Shown here piece by piece: positions 1-8,699 of a stretch of 20,223 nucleotides of DNA. A program made the position numbers and the translations under genes. How positions within the stretch are numbered: the stretch's first letter is position 1; each line of letters opens with the position of its first letter. Under the pieces are notes generated by a model. It worked only from the letters and a program-made list of their open reading frames with translations, ran no database searches and was not told the DNA's origin. The DNA is from Phallusia fumigata (Eukaryota; Chordata; Ascidiacea; Phlebobranchia; Ascidiidae): positions 1 through 20,223 of the forward strand of contig QXVZ01014340.1 in assembly GCA_008931825.1 (NCBI GenBank). The letters are read 5' to 3'.

Positions 1-462
1 GGGATAGGCGCAAAAAGTAGATAAGTGGTTTTTGTGGTTAAATTACTTGTTTGTTGGTTTCTGTTTGTTCGCTTTGTTCGCTTTACATTTGAGCTAGTAT
101 GTTACGTTTTCCAACTTGGATCGGTAGAAGGTCACTCCAAAACTACGTATGCTGAAAAGTTGACCGAGTCTTTTTACACTTTGTTTTCGGCAAATTGTTT
201 GAGGAGTTTTATTCACAAAAGCTTTAAAAGTGACTTTCAACTCTTTGCAGCAAATAACCTGGTCCGCGGGTCAGTTTTCTTAGTTTCAAATTGCAATGAA
301 TTTCAAGCCGGGAAAAATTACCAACCACATGATGTTTAATAATATTGGATCAGTAAGCTGGATATGAACCAGGTCGATTTTGTTGTTGATACCCAAAACT
401 ACATTCCTGGTTATATCCTAGATCTTAGCCTCATTTTTTTAGGCGGGAAATAACAAGTCAAA
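1..462. repeat. Dispersed direct repeat, copy 1 (continues past left edge or starts at it)
   Basis: This stretch matches 1459-1936 with scattered substitutions and several indels. Both copies begin gggataggcgcaaaaagtag and fade out at aacaagtcaa. A stretch of about 45 bases in copy 2 (around 1558-1605) is missing or replaced in copy 1. An open frame runs through both copies, but most of the differences in the shared 66 codons change the amino acid (about five of six). That is what neutral drift gives, so I do not call a protein. The left boundary is unknown because copy 1 begins at the window edge. Confidence 0.85.
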
Positions 463-1458
463 CCTTTTGAATACTGAGTTGTGATTGGGTGGATTTCACT
501 GCCATGAAATAGACTGCAATGTGAAAACGCAGCCATTTGTGTGAGTGGCCAAGTTGCACTTTGTACGCAGCAGTATCACAGTTGTGCGGGTATGCTGAAC
601 AAAATTCAAACCTACTTAAAAAGTTACAAAAACGCCAAGCACGCGAGTTCAGGGCCTAAAAAAGCGGAGCAAGTAAAAAAACGCGCGTTTGTGAAAATAG
701 GTTTGGGTGCTGAGGTCCAGCTCAACACTACAGTAATAAATATGCTGTATCTCTCAAACAACAACAACAACAACNACTTTCAAACAGAGGTCTTATGCAA
801 TCAGATTTGCAAACACGATGAGTTGAAAGTAGCACAATACAAAAAAAATGCTGGACACAATGCATTACTTAAGACGCTTTTACGACCATCAAAGGCACAA
901 TACAAAAGATGTCGACACGCATAATCCACTAACAACATGAGGCTTGGCGTCCAGAAAGGTACAAAGACGTGATTAGTTGTTGGAACGCAATACCCTATGG
1001 TGGCAAAAAATCATTAAATTCGTAAAGTAGCGAGATTGAAAACTGAACAACGACTAAAAATTGTGGTTGAGGCTATTTTTGTGCGATGCTGTAGTTTAAC
1101 AGGAGGTAGTGCAAAATTGTTCTGCCCTAAAGCCTGACATGTTAAGCATCGACCACGCGATAAAACTTTATGCGTTTAAGCAACTCTGGAAATGCCTAAC
1201 ACGCAAAAGTGATTGTTCTGGGAAAGAACCAAGGTATGCGTGAAAAACGTTCTTTTTTCGTTTTACAAAAAAAATTATTTAATTTCGTCAACCGTTAGGT
1301 GTCGCCCCTTGGCAAATACGAGGTAATGGAAAGGAAATATTACGAGGTATGTGAATGCTTACCAAATACAGGCAACTGCAAACCGATGGTTGATACAATA
1401 TTTCCTAAATTATACTATACTATCGTCGCATTTCCCCAAAAATGCCATAAACTTTTTA
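463..1458. other. Spacer between repeat copies, with (CAA)n microsatellite and gap N
   Basis: No supported gene. A (CAA)n run at about 755-774 ends in a single N at 775, which looks like an assembly gap inside a microsatellite. The plus-strand open frame across 541-924 runs through this N and has no recognisable domain or start context, so it is not called. Confidence 0.6.
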
Positions 1459-1936
1459 GGGATAGGCGCAAAAAGTAGATAAGTGGTTGATTACTTGTTT
1501 GTTGGTTTCTGTTGGTTCGTTTTAGATTTGAGCTGGTATGTTATGTTTTCCAACTTAACTAGAAAACTGGTCAATACGTAAAGCAAGGAATTGGTAGGAG
1601 GATTATTTCCCTCCAAAACTACGTATGCTGAAAAGTTGACCGAGCCTTTTTACACTTTGTTTTCGGCAAATTGTTTGAGGAGTTTTATTCACAAAAGCTT
1701 TAAAAGTGTCTTCCAACTCTTTGCAGCAAAAAACCTGGGCCGCGGGTCAGTTTTCTTAGTTTCAAATTGCAATGAATTTCAAGCCGGGAAAAATTACCAA
1801 CCACAAGATGTTTAATAATATTGTATCAGTAAGTTAGATATTAACCAGGTCGATTTTGTTGTTGACACCCAAAACTACATTCCTGAATACATCCTAGATC
1901 TTAGCCTCAATTTGTAGGCGGGTGATAACAAGTCAA
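1459..1936. repeat. Dispersed direct repeat, copy 2
   Basis: Second copy of the repeat at 1-462. It ends immediately before the single N at 1937, so its right boundary coincides with a contig break. Divergence from copy 1 is visibly higher than in the two other N-flanked duplications of this window. It may be a genuine repeat family rather than an unmerged overlap. Confidence 0.85.
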
Positions 1937-1949
1937 NACCGTAAGTCTG

Positions 1950-2140
1950 CAAAAGCATTGATGTAAGTGTGCTGTGGCTCTCACTTCTAGGCTAAATGTC
2001 GTACAGCAAACGATATGTCATAAATATTGATGTAAGTACGCTGGGGTGCATATCCATATGTCGTATTGTAAGCCGCTGTGGTAGTTGTCGTAAAATTTGC
2101 GCAAAACTTTTAAACAAATTTGTTGTAAAATTTGCGCAAT
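1950..2140. repeat. Short diverged tandem repeats
   Basis: Two degenerate units begin attgatgtaagt (about 1958 and 2025), each followed by a gctg(t/g)gg and a (a/t)atgtcgta segment. Just downstream, gt(c/t)gtaaaatttgcgcaa occurs twice, at about 2088 and 2121. These are local duplications next to the gap at 1937. No coding function is seen. Confidence 0.45.
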
Positions 2141-2205
2141 AAATCACCAAAAAATGTATCGGTTTTAAAACAATTTTCCTATACCAATGCTAAATCAGCA
2201 CTTAC

Positions 2206-2466
2206 AACAATGTCTTGATAATTGAGGAACTCTGTAATAGGGGGGAATGCGCAAAATATTGACGAGGTCACAACGAAGGAGTTTTGATGAAAAGCCGATG
2301 CGATTGCGAGACAGAAAACTGAATCTTCCACTGAAAAGAAAGTGACATCCACTGCTCCTGTGGTTTCAAGATACTGAAAGACTTCGAACCTTCCCTCTCT
2401 GAACTCGAAAATCACAGAGTGTGGTGTTGAGATTAACCCGCTTTCCTGTCCTACGAACAACGAAGA
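2206..2466 (-). CDS. EAR/EPTP-repeat protein, internal exon (third one visible)
   Basis: This minus-strand exon of 261 bp (87 codons) is entered in phase 0 after the acceptor ...ttttatcctaacaag and left in phase 0 at GTT|gtaagt. It encodes the second blade of an EAR propeller: SSLFVGQES, then SVIFEFREGRFEVFQ, then GAVDVTFFSVEDSVFCLAIA, followed by the start of a third blade (SSIFCAFPPITEF). The pattern (hydrophobic beta strand, S-V-I-[FY]-x-[FW]-x-x-G-x-F-x-x-[FY]-Q, then a G-A-x-D-x-x-F-F motif) is the family hallmark. It matches the preceding exon in phase and mid-blade: FFQIGFD joins to SSLFVG. EAR repeats form seven-bladed, ligand-binding beta-propellers in extracellular proteins such as LGI and TSPEAR. 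The remaining blades should lie to the left of this window. Family assignment is strong; the orthologue is not determined. Confidence 0.85.
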
Positions 2467-2507
2467 CTTGTTAGGATAAAAGTAAAAATATAAACTTAAA
2501 GTTTGCA

Positions 2508-2590
2508 CTGATAGTGGCAACAGCGATTGTCGAAACGTTTGCATTACAGCGTATTTACTACATACAAGTTCTCTGGTATACAAGTTATAT
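2508..2590 (+). repeat. Hammerhead-like hairpin element, intronic copy
   Basis: The core reads CTGATAG (2508-2514), GGCAA, loop, TTGTC, then GAAAC (2532-2536). After GAAA, ACGT (2535-2538) can pair with GCGT (2549-2552), with a 10-base loop. This would be a good hammerhead stem III followed by a GUA-type cleavage triplet. The core is imperfect (TAG instead of TGA) and no convincing stem I was found, so this copy is probably inactive. The tail catacaagttctctgg is complementary in type to ccagagagattgtatac at 6707. It is antisense to the host gene. Confidence 0.5.
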
Positions 2591-2652
2591 TTCTATATCA
2601 GGCCACTCTTCAATTAATTCAATTCACCAATAACAAGCAATTGCCTAAAAAA

Positions 2653-2692
2653 GGCCGCCTGCGATGGGGTTCGAACCCACGACATCAGCACA
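2653..2692 (-). other. tRNA-like 3' half (T-arm / box B) with T-run terminator
   Basis: On the minus strand gtggg-ttcgaac-cccat forms a T-arm, followed by an acceptor-like cgcaggc and, a few bases on, a run of six T (AAAAAA at 2647-2652 on plus), the form of a Pol III terminator. The box B motif GGGTTCGAACCC is at 2667-2678. No matching 5' acceptor (gcctgcg), box A or anticodon arm is visible upstream. This is therefore a tRNA fragment, a tRNA pseudogene or part of a tRNA-derived SINE, not an intact tRNA. Confidence 0.6.
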
Positions 2693-4437
2693 TAGATCGA
2701 TGAAAAAGATTGTTTTTGCATTGATTCGATACCCCATTGTTTCTCAAACATTTCTCAACGCCGCGACCCTTCAGGAAAAGTTGGTTGGACTTTCGATGCA
2801 CCAGCGATAAGAATTTAATAAAGACACTTATCACATAACTTTAATTTTTAATACGACAACTAAATGCTACGAAACGAAATCATTGTGCGGCGCCCTTAAA
2901 AAATTAAAACGACACGCCAGGGCGTCGCGACACACACTTTTGAAAACCACGACGACACTCCCTTCTGCCACCTAGCGGCTAGTTCCAGATACTATGCAAG
3001 ACAACATTACATCGATTCGAGTTTGATGAAGCTGAGCGAGGATTTAATAAAACTTGAACCTTCTGATCAAAGGAGTTCCTGCTGTCAGATACAATTCCTT
3101 TCATTTAGTGCCAAAATAAACTTTCTGACAGCCGCGTGGGTCCTCCTGTCACAGTTTCTCATAAACCGCTCGAAATATTAACCCGATCTCGGTAGAAAAA
3201 TACACAGGGGTAAGGACGGTGAAGCTGTTGCGAATATTGACTGTAAAATCCTGATTCAAGGATAACACTGTGCGGGTTTAGGTTCCCACAGATGTTCATT
3301 AAGCGATATATGCTACAACGTAGACACAGTTTGAGAGGTGTAAGGTTTACTGAAAGTTTTTAATTTAATTTTCGTGGTCGGTTTGGGCCAGGAGTCTCGA
3401 TGATAAGCAGATGACTTTAAGCTAAACTGTGCTAAAATTTAATTATGTATTTCTGGGGGTCAAATGCTTTCCAGCTTTGAGCACCACAACGATAACCAAG
3501 TTCTAGTAATATTGTGTGCCTGGCAAAGTCAAGCTGCCATTAACTGCTGCCTTCAAAAATATTTGGGCAAAGTTAAAAAGATACGGAAACACTTTTTTAA
3601 TAGTTTTGTAAGCAGGTTGAACAATTTTCCCAAACAAGATTTTATTCGCCACGCTTCTGGAAAAATTAAAACCTCTAAAACAAAAAAAACACTATTATTT
3701 CCTTTATGAAAGACTGTTTCACAAGCCAAAGGACATTATTTACCGTAGTCAGCCACAGCTAGGAAGTGTCGTTCTTTTTGTGAGAAGAACTCACTATTTC
3801 GTGCGTTGACAACTTGAAGTCTTTGTGACAAAACGAACTTTCGTCTCCTCCTTGCCCATCGGAAGATGATGCAGTTGGATGAAAGGACTGATGCTGCAAG
3901 GTAGTTCTGCAAAGAGATGGCAATGGTCGAAGGAGTAAAAACTGCAACTAAATGGTGGCACACATATACTTCCTGCGCTGGTTTTATTTCAATAAGAAAC
4001 TGGAGATGTTTTTAGGGTGAAACTTATTCGTCAAAATGGAAGCTATAATCCTAGACTAACTTCCTCCCCAATTGCTTAAACAGAATATTTTTTGCAAAAC
4101 ATGCCAAAAAACGTTCACACTTATCAATTCCTTATTATTGAAATGTGGACATTGATCCTTTCAGACGATTTTTTTGAGATACGTCAATCTTAAATCACAA
4201 GTACATTACAACCTTATACATGCCAACGTATGCTAAGATTAGCATTTGCCGAAAATGCGCCAAGTTACACAAACTATTGACTCCTCTAAAGCAGTTTACT
4301 GACCGGTGCATACGATATAAGAGCAAGTCCTTAAGCACTTAGGAGGGAACAAAATATATCCTATGTTGAGGTTTAACCCAGAACGGCTGGCCAACTGGGT
4401 CTGGTTTCACCAACTTTTTAATTCTATTCCAACTTAC

Positions 4438-4667
4438 ATCGAATCCGATTTGAAAAAACTTCCAGTGCATGACGTTGTTGATCGGGACGCTCTGAAATGG
4501 GTTAAACCGCGATCCGTCCCACTTCATGACCTGGGACGAACCCCCAGCACCCCCAGCGGTGGCCAGAAATAACCCCACACCCTCAATCTTGAACCACTCC
4601 ATCGAAACTGTCGCATTCTCTAAGTTTATGTCGTCATAATCGATGACGTAATCCATGCGTTCTCTGC
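4438..4667 (-). CDS. EAR/EPTP-repeat protein, internal exon (second one visible)
   Basis: This 230-bp minus-strand exon follows the acceptor tatttttgacag| and ends at TTCGAT|gtaagt. It enters in phase 1: its first two bases, GC, complete a Gly codon with the last G of the previous exon. It leaves in phase 0. After a linker (RERMDYVIDYDDINLENA) it encodes an EAR blade: VSMEWFKIEGVGLFLATA, then SSQVMKWDGSRFNPFQSV, then NNVMHWKFFQIGFD. The order strand - S-x-V-x-K/Y-W-[DN]-G-x-x-F-x-x-[FY]-Q - W-x-F-F-x-I is diagnostic of EAR/EPTP repeats, which build seven-bladed propellers in secreted or surface proteins. The GAGGSS loop sits where the family has a variable Asn/Ser-rich loop. This appears to be the first blade. 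The call is strong at family level. Confidence 0.88.
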
Positions 4668-4954
4668 CTGTCAAAAATAAACTTTTTTAAAATGAACAGT
4701 GATTTCGGGAAAATATTGTGAATTAGTTGTCGTAAAACAACAAGTAAGGTCAAATTGTGAAAAGTTGACACAAAAAAAGTGTCGCTATAATCATTACTTT
4801 AGTTTTAAAAAAAGTTTACACTAGTTTAAAACCTTTAAAGCAACTCATCCGTGCCGAACAACCGGTTTACAACAGTCAAAAGTCCTTATAAAGGAAGCAA
4901 TACTAAATATGTCGAACCACTTTGACTATACGCGCTGACATGAAAGGTTGGTTA

Positions 4955-5042
4955 TGACGTCAGCGATCCGATTATTGGTCGGGTTAATACTTTGGTGATT
5001 GCGATTTGCCAATAATCCTCGAAGGTCTAGCGCTATATATAA
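4955..5042 (+). promoter_or_regulatory. Promoter-like cluster: CRE, two CCAAT boxes, TATA (intronic, antisense)
   Basis: Within 90 bases lie a perfect CRE palindrome TGACGTCA (4955-4962), an inverted CCAAT box ATTGG (4974-4978), a CCAAT box (5009-5013) and TATATATAA (5034-5042). The order and spacing are those of a classical Pol II promoter reading rightwards, about 30 bases before a predicted start near 5070. No protein of any length follows: the first good ATG, at 5116, opens a six-codon frame. Candidate products are an antisense non-coding RNA of the EAR gene or a retroelement transcript. The call rests on motifs only. Confidence 0.4.
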
Positions 5043-5234
5043 TGCCGGTTCTGTGTGTTGGGTTTTGTGGGTCGACTTCTGTTTGTTGTGAAAAGAAATT
5101 AGATTCAGACAATTAATGGCGTTCAACGTATTTTGAGTCAATTTGGTCTAAAACTTGAGGGGCGCTTTAGACATTTTGAGTTTTAAATCGTTTTCAAATA
5201 ATATTTCATAATTACTTCCTTGTTTCAGTACGAA

Positions 5235-5348
5235 GATACAAGCCAGTACTTCTGTGTTTATGTCATGTGTATTAACAGCGATTAATTGTTGATAACAGCG
5301 TTTGTCGAAACGTAGGAAATGTTTTACACACATACACTGGCTTATATC
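5235..5348 (+). repeat. Palindromic hammerhead-like hairpin element
   Basis: The outer arms gatacaagccagt (5235-5247) and actggcttatatc (5336-5348) are inverted repeats with one mismatch in 13. Inside them TGTGT (5253-5257) faces ACACA. Between the arms is the family core, here damaged: TGTTGAT, then AACAGCGTTTGTC and GAAAC (5308-5312). AACAGCG occurs twice (5274 and 5294), suggesting a local duplication. Arms around a central core match the layout of a hammerhead with a long stem I, but this copy has lost the intact CTGATGA. It lies in an EAR gene intron, antisense to the gene. Confidence 0.5.
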
Positions 5349-5557
5349 TTATTACTGCACCTAACTCTTTTGTTTGTTTTCAAACAGGAATGTTTTTCGC
5401 AACTGAAACACAATCTAAACCAAAACGTAATGCCGATACTTTAGACGTTTATCAAGAAATGCAAAAAAAAAAAAACATTTCCAAATGTTATCGGTATTTA
5501 AGCGCGTCCCACTTGACCAAAGGGTTTTGCTTCCAGTTGCGCAAATTCGTCTCTCAC

Positions 5558-5689
5558 CTCCACGCACTTGTTGGAATGTTGTTCCGGTGCAAACCTCCAA
5601 ACTTCGGTCATCTTTGTACATCAAAGTCCCACGTTGATCCAACGAACAATCCACTTTCTGTTTATCCGACTCGAACAACACACCTTGGC
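5558..5689 (-). CDS. EAR/EPTP-repeat protein, internal exon (first one visible)
   Basis: A 132-bp, 44-codon minus-strand exon sits between the good acceptor tttctaaaatttcag| and GTGGAG|gtgaga. It is phase 1 at both ends. Its last G joins GC of the next exon to give Gly, which supports the model. It encodes GQGVLFESDKQKVDCSLDQR, then GTLMYKDDRSLEVCTGTTFQ, then QVRG. The Cys pair within C-x(4)-R-G-T-L-x-Y-x(5)-L-x-V-C-x-G resembles a small G-x-L-x-Y...L-x-x-C-x-G-x-x-[WF] module that I associate with extracellular animal proteins. That likeness is from memory and is less certain than the EAR call. No exon further upstream was found, so signal peptide and any N-terminal domain remain unlocated. 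The ORF beyond the donor is intronic. Confidence 0.72.
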
Positions 5690-6710
5690 CTGAAATTTTA
5701 GAAAAATGATAAATATTTTTGTCTAATTTTGTTTGCCATGTTTCACGTACGTAAATAAGTAAGCATGTTTTACGCAGATTATGGTCTGTTTTGATCAAGT
5801 CAAGAGAAATGAAGGGATATAACACATTCTGTTTTCAAACAACTGCTCAAAGGAGACGTTTACAAAAGTCATGACTTTGATTTTTGTTCAAAACTGATTT
5901 TTTTTCAAACTTGAAACTCTAACACAAATTTACGTCTACTTTCACACACCACATATTTTGGCGAGATTGAAAAAATTTGTATGGAAGTACAGACGAATAC
6001 AATTTCTAACGAATCGTGTATGTGTTGGTTTTAATGCATCATTACATGATAGTTTTTTACTTGTGACCCAACTCATACCGGACCGGTCCTTAATTCGGCG
6101 ACGCTCATTCAATCTGTCATGTTTCAGACAAGTTAACTTCACAATCAAATATTTGCTGTCTGAATTACTCACAGCCCAATCATTCATTGTCAATGCCATC
6201 AATTACTAAGAAAAACAGCAACTGGGGTTAAGACCTGACTGGGTTTGGTGACAAAACGCCGACACAACCTGACTCAGGATGTCGGTTTTTGTATTGGGAT
6301 ATAGCAGAGGAGGGAAGCTATATAAACACACACAGGTGTGATGGTTTGATGACGCATAGCCGTCACTCGACAAATTGGGGTTCTTGGGATGATTTTGAGC
6401 AAGTATGGGAAATCAAAATACTTGGAAGTCTGATCGTAAGGAATTTTTTATGACTTCTGTGAGCGAGTAAACACGATTGGTTGAACTTTGACCTTTGAAC
6501 TCGATGTGTTTAATTATGTTAGGTTTGGGTAAATAGTTTATGTGGAAAACATATGTAATATGTCACGTAATGTTTGCAATGGTGAATCAGCAGCCTGCTA
6601 CAGCCGAAATATAAGGTTAAATTCCCACATGAATTACACTTTTCTTTTTTAATAAACCCAACAAGAATGACTTTAAAACTTTTTGGCAAAAAACATTGCT
6701 AGTTTCCAGA
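5690..6710. other. No supported gene; TATA box at 6319-6326
   Basis: AT-rich sequence with no recognisable protein. TATATAAA at 6319-6326 is a consensus TATA box in a GGAGGGAAGC context, but no ORF of note follows. On the minus strand, cttag|...GATTGGGCT|gtgagt (about 6175-6207) looks like a 33-bp exon. All three frames stop inside it, so it cannot be an internal coding exon. Confidence 0.5.
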
Positions 6711-6712
6711 GA

Positions 6713-6780
6713 GATTGTATACTGTAAATATATTTTATTGCCAATGTTTCAACAATCTCTGTTGTTATCATCAGTACAAA
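6713..6780 (-). ncRNA. Hammerhead-ribozyme-like motif (best-preserved copy)
   Basis: Read on the minus strand: UUGUA (6779-6775), CUGAUGA (6774-6768), one extra U, AACAA, a six-base loop, UUGUU, GAAAC (6750-6746), a segment of about 23 bases, GUA (6722-6720), then UACAA (6719-6715). UUGUA pairs with UACAA as stem I, AACAA with UUGUU as stem II, and the last A of GAAA plus C pair with G-U before the cleavage base. This is the type I hammerhead order. Weak points are the extra U between CUGAUGA and stem II, and the two-pair stem III with a long loop. The copy at 17401 has GACAA/UUGUC for stem II, a compensated change. Confidence 0.5.
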
Positions 6781-6784
6781 ATAG

Positions 6785-6826
6785 AAATGTTGAAACTTTT
6801 GCATTACAATATCTTCGCTATAAATA
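6785..6826 (+). repeat. Hairpin-element fragment, opposite orientation
   Basis: The sequence aaatgttgaaac followed by ttttgcattac resembles 2527-2546, and aatatcttcg continues it. It begins only about 5 bases from the neighbouring minus-strand copy, so two copies are head to head. A similar piece with 11 bases missing occurs at 8653-8682. Confidence 0.5.
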
Positions 6827-8150
6827 CATGCCCTCCGGCAGTTTTAAAAAAATCAATAAACTGTTGAAGAAGTCAAATGAGTTTTAATATTCAACCTGCA
6901 GAGGTCCCTGGCGATCCGAACGGAGGATTAGTGGATGGACAAATCCGTGCGGTGGCATCCGATCCTGAGAAGAGGATCAACTGACGGAGGAGCCCCTGCA
7001 AGATAGAAAACAGGAAGACTGGATCAGAAAGAGGCGTGCCACAAAAGACTACTTCAAAAAACTAAATCCAAACACGTATGGTTGACGGTAATTGTGGGGC
7101 ATAAAAGCAAGGACAAAGTGGCCTTCGCGCTAATGTGACGATATCACGTGTTTTCCGATGTAATGGCCGACTGCAAATCGTCGTAATACGGAGGAGCAAT
7201 TGCTGCTTAGGTTGGGTTTCACGAGGAGACGTGCTAGCTGGGAAAATCGTCGTTTTGGTTGTAAGTAAGTGCGATTCAAGTGGCGGACACGATTTGCCAA
7301 TAACAATTATGACGCCTTGAGTTACGCGAGAAAACGATTTGGAACTTCCCGTAGCATTTGTCGGAACTCTTTGAAGTGAAAATTTGCAGCAGCTAAATCA
7401 AAGCTGAATATTTTCCAATCTTTTACGACACAAAAAATAACTTGGTTTAGGCTTTTTGTTTGCCATCACAAGATAAGCTTTATATTTTTCATTGACAAAA
7501 AATTACAAAATCGCGCTTCAATGATTAAACTGTTGCTGCATATTGTACCACTTCTCTATTTGCTTATTGGGAAATTGTTGTTTTCTTATTCGATATTTCA
7601 ACTTGTGTTTGAATGTTTGGAAGGGTTCTCCAATGAAGGCGCACAGAATAGCTCGTTTAAGCATATAAGCGCAAATATGAAAGAGTTTGCAATGAAGAAC
7701 TGTGGGATTGCTGCCTTTAATTATTTAGATATAAGTGGTTGACGTTTTGGTGAAAAACACAAATGAAAAATTTTGGTTATTCTGTCTCACTTTCGCATCT
7801 CACCGTGAATTGTTTCGTCTTTTTCCGCCGACTGGCGACGTACATCCGCGTGTTCTGAATATTCATCCGCTTTGGGAAGGGAACAAGCAACTCTCTGAAA
7901 ACGAAATAAAAATAAAACATAAGAACACGTAATTCTGCTTAGCAATGAAGCCGTTTAACTTATTTTGCACAATAAACGCTTTTACGTAACGAACGTCTGG
8001 GCAATGGACAGTGATCTTTACGTTCTGGACACCTCGTACTGGAGAAACGAGACCTGACGACTCTCTCGCATTTACATCATTTTTCAGGCGCCAAACAGGC
8101 AAATGTCAAGCAAAGCAATTGTCTGTAAAGCGACGAAATCTCGAATCTTA
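6827..8150. other. No supported gene
   Basis: A GC-richer patch (6890-7130) has short interrupted frames such as DWIRKRRATKDYFKKLNP, which may be decayed coding sequence, but I cannot name it. The plus-strand frame at 7521-7742 begins with a hydrophobic stretch (MIKLLLHIVPLLYLLIGKLL) that could pass for a signal peptide. It lacks any other support and is not called. Confidence 0.4.
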
Positions 8151-8187
8151 ACGGCTTTGATGCCGAGTGATGGGTGGGGAGGGTGGT

Positions 8188-8387
8188 CACGTGAGACCCT
8201 GACGTCATGCGCTGTCAAGACTCAAGGACAAGAGCGACGACAGGCTCCGTCAATATCAAATTACACCAACTCAAGCTCACAAGAATCGTCATCTTAGATT
8301 TTCAGCGACCCCTTGCGAAATTTCAGTGACCCCTTGCGAGATCGTGACGTAAGTTGGCGTCACGGGTCACCGCGTATCAGTCACGTG
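8188..8387. promoter_or_regulatory. E-box / CRE cluster
   Basis: CACGTG occurs at 8188-8193 and again at 8382-8387. A perfect TGACGTCA lies at 8200-8207 and TGACGTAA at 8345-8352. The same pairing of CACGTG with TGACGTCA about 20 bases apart recurs in both copies of the 1.5-kb block (10088-10116 and 11567-11595). These are binding-site consensus matches for bHLH and CREB/ATF factors. No gene start is evident downstream. Confidence 0.35.
8300..8341 (+). repeat. Short tandem duplication, 21-bp unit
   Basis: Two adjacent units, tttcagcgaccccttgcgaa and tttcagtgaccccttgcgag, differ at only a couple of positions. They lie inside the E-box/CRE region. Confidence 0.8.
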
Positions 8388-8652
8388 TCATCGCTTTTGC
8401 CGCTTTCCGGGTGCTTTTTGGGGAGAAAACGACAACGCGGGTTAAAATGTGTTTGTATGTCAATGCGGTCATTTCCATCGGTTTAAGACTGTATCTTTAT
8501 AAGGATGAAGACGCAACAAACTCGTCCCCACAGGCTAAGGACGTGTCATTGCGGTTTCGGAGACAGAAAGGTTATTGTAAGCAACTACGTCAACGAAAAT
8601 GGACACAAGGGGCGCACGAGGGCAGGTCCATATACGTAATGCGTCAACTGCA

Positions 8653-8682
8653 AATGTTGAAACAATATCTTCGAAATAATAC
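8653..8682 (+). repeat. Small hairpin-element fragment
   Basis: The run aaatgttgaaacaatatcttcg resembles 6785-6818 with about 11 bases absent after gaaac. It is a short relic of the same dispersed family. Confidence 0.35.
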
Positions 8683-8699
8683 AAAAACGGGTTAGAATG

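Larger units (their letters stand above)
2467..4437 (-). other. Intron of EAR gene (1971 bp)
   Basis: The intron is bounded by GAT|gtaagt (donor, 4437 side) and aacaag| (acceptor, 2467 side) on the minus strand. It carries a hairpin-element copy only about 40 bases from the acceptor (2508-2590), a tRNA-like fragment (2653-2692) and otherwise AT-rich sequence. The open frames at 3464-3709 and 3736-3963 have no recognisable domain. Confidence 0.75.
4668..5557 (-). other. Intron of EAR gene (890 bp)
   Basis: On the minus strand the intron runs from GGAG|gtgaga to tttttgacag|. It contains a promoter-like cluster on the opposite strand (4955-5042) and a palindromic hairpin-element copy (5235-5348). 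No further exon was identified inside it. Confidence 0.75.

Noticed and set aside
25-339. 104-codon plus-strand ORF, with a related one at 1591-1815
   Set aside because: Lies in a repeat, and the differences between copies are mostly amino-acid changing, as in neutral sequence.
541-924. 127-codon ORF
   Set aside because: Runs through the (CAA)n gap N at 775, with no domain and no ATG at its listed start.
2653-2760. Intact tRNA gene
   Set aside because: Only the T-arm, acceptor 3' side and T-run are present; no matching 5' acceptor, D-arm or anticodon arm.
6175-6207. Minus-strand exon-like segment between ctttttcttag-type acceptor and gtgagt donor
   Set aside because: All three frames contain a stop, so it cannot be an internal coding exon of the EAR gene.
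7521-7742. Possible signal-peptide ORF
   Set aside because: Only a hydrophobic start; no promoter, splice or domain support.
8354-8695. 113-codon plus-strand ORF
   Set aside because: Non-ATG start, no domain, overlaps CpG-rich regulatory-type and repeat sequence.
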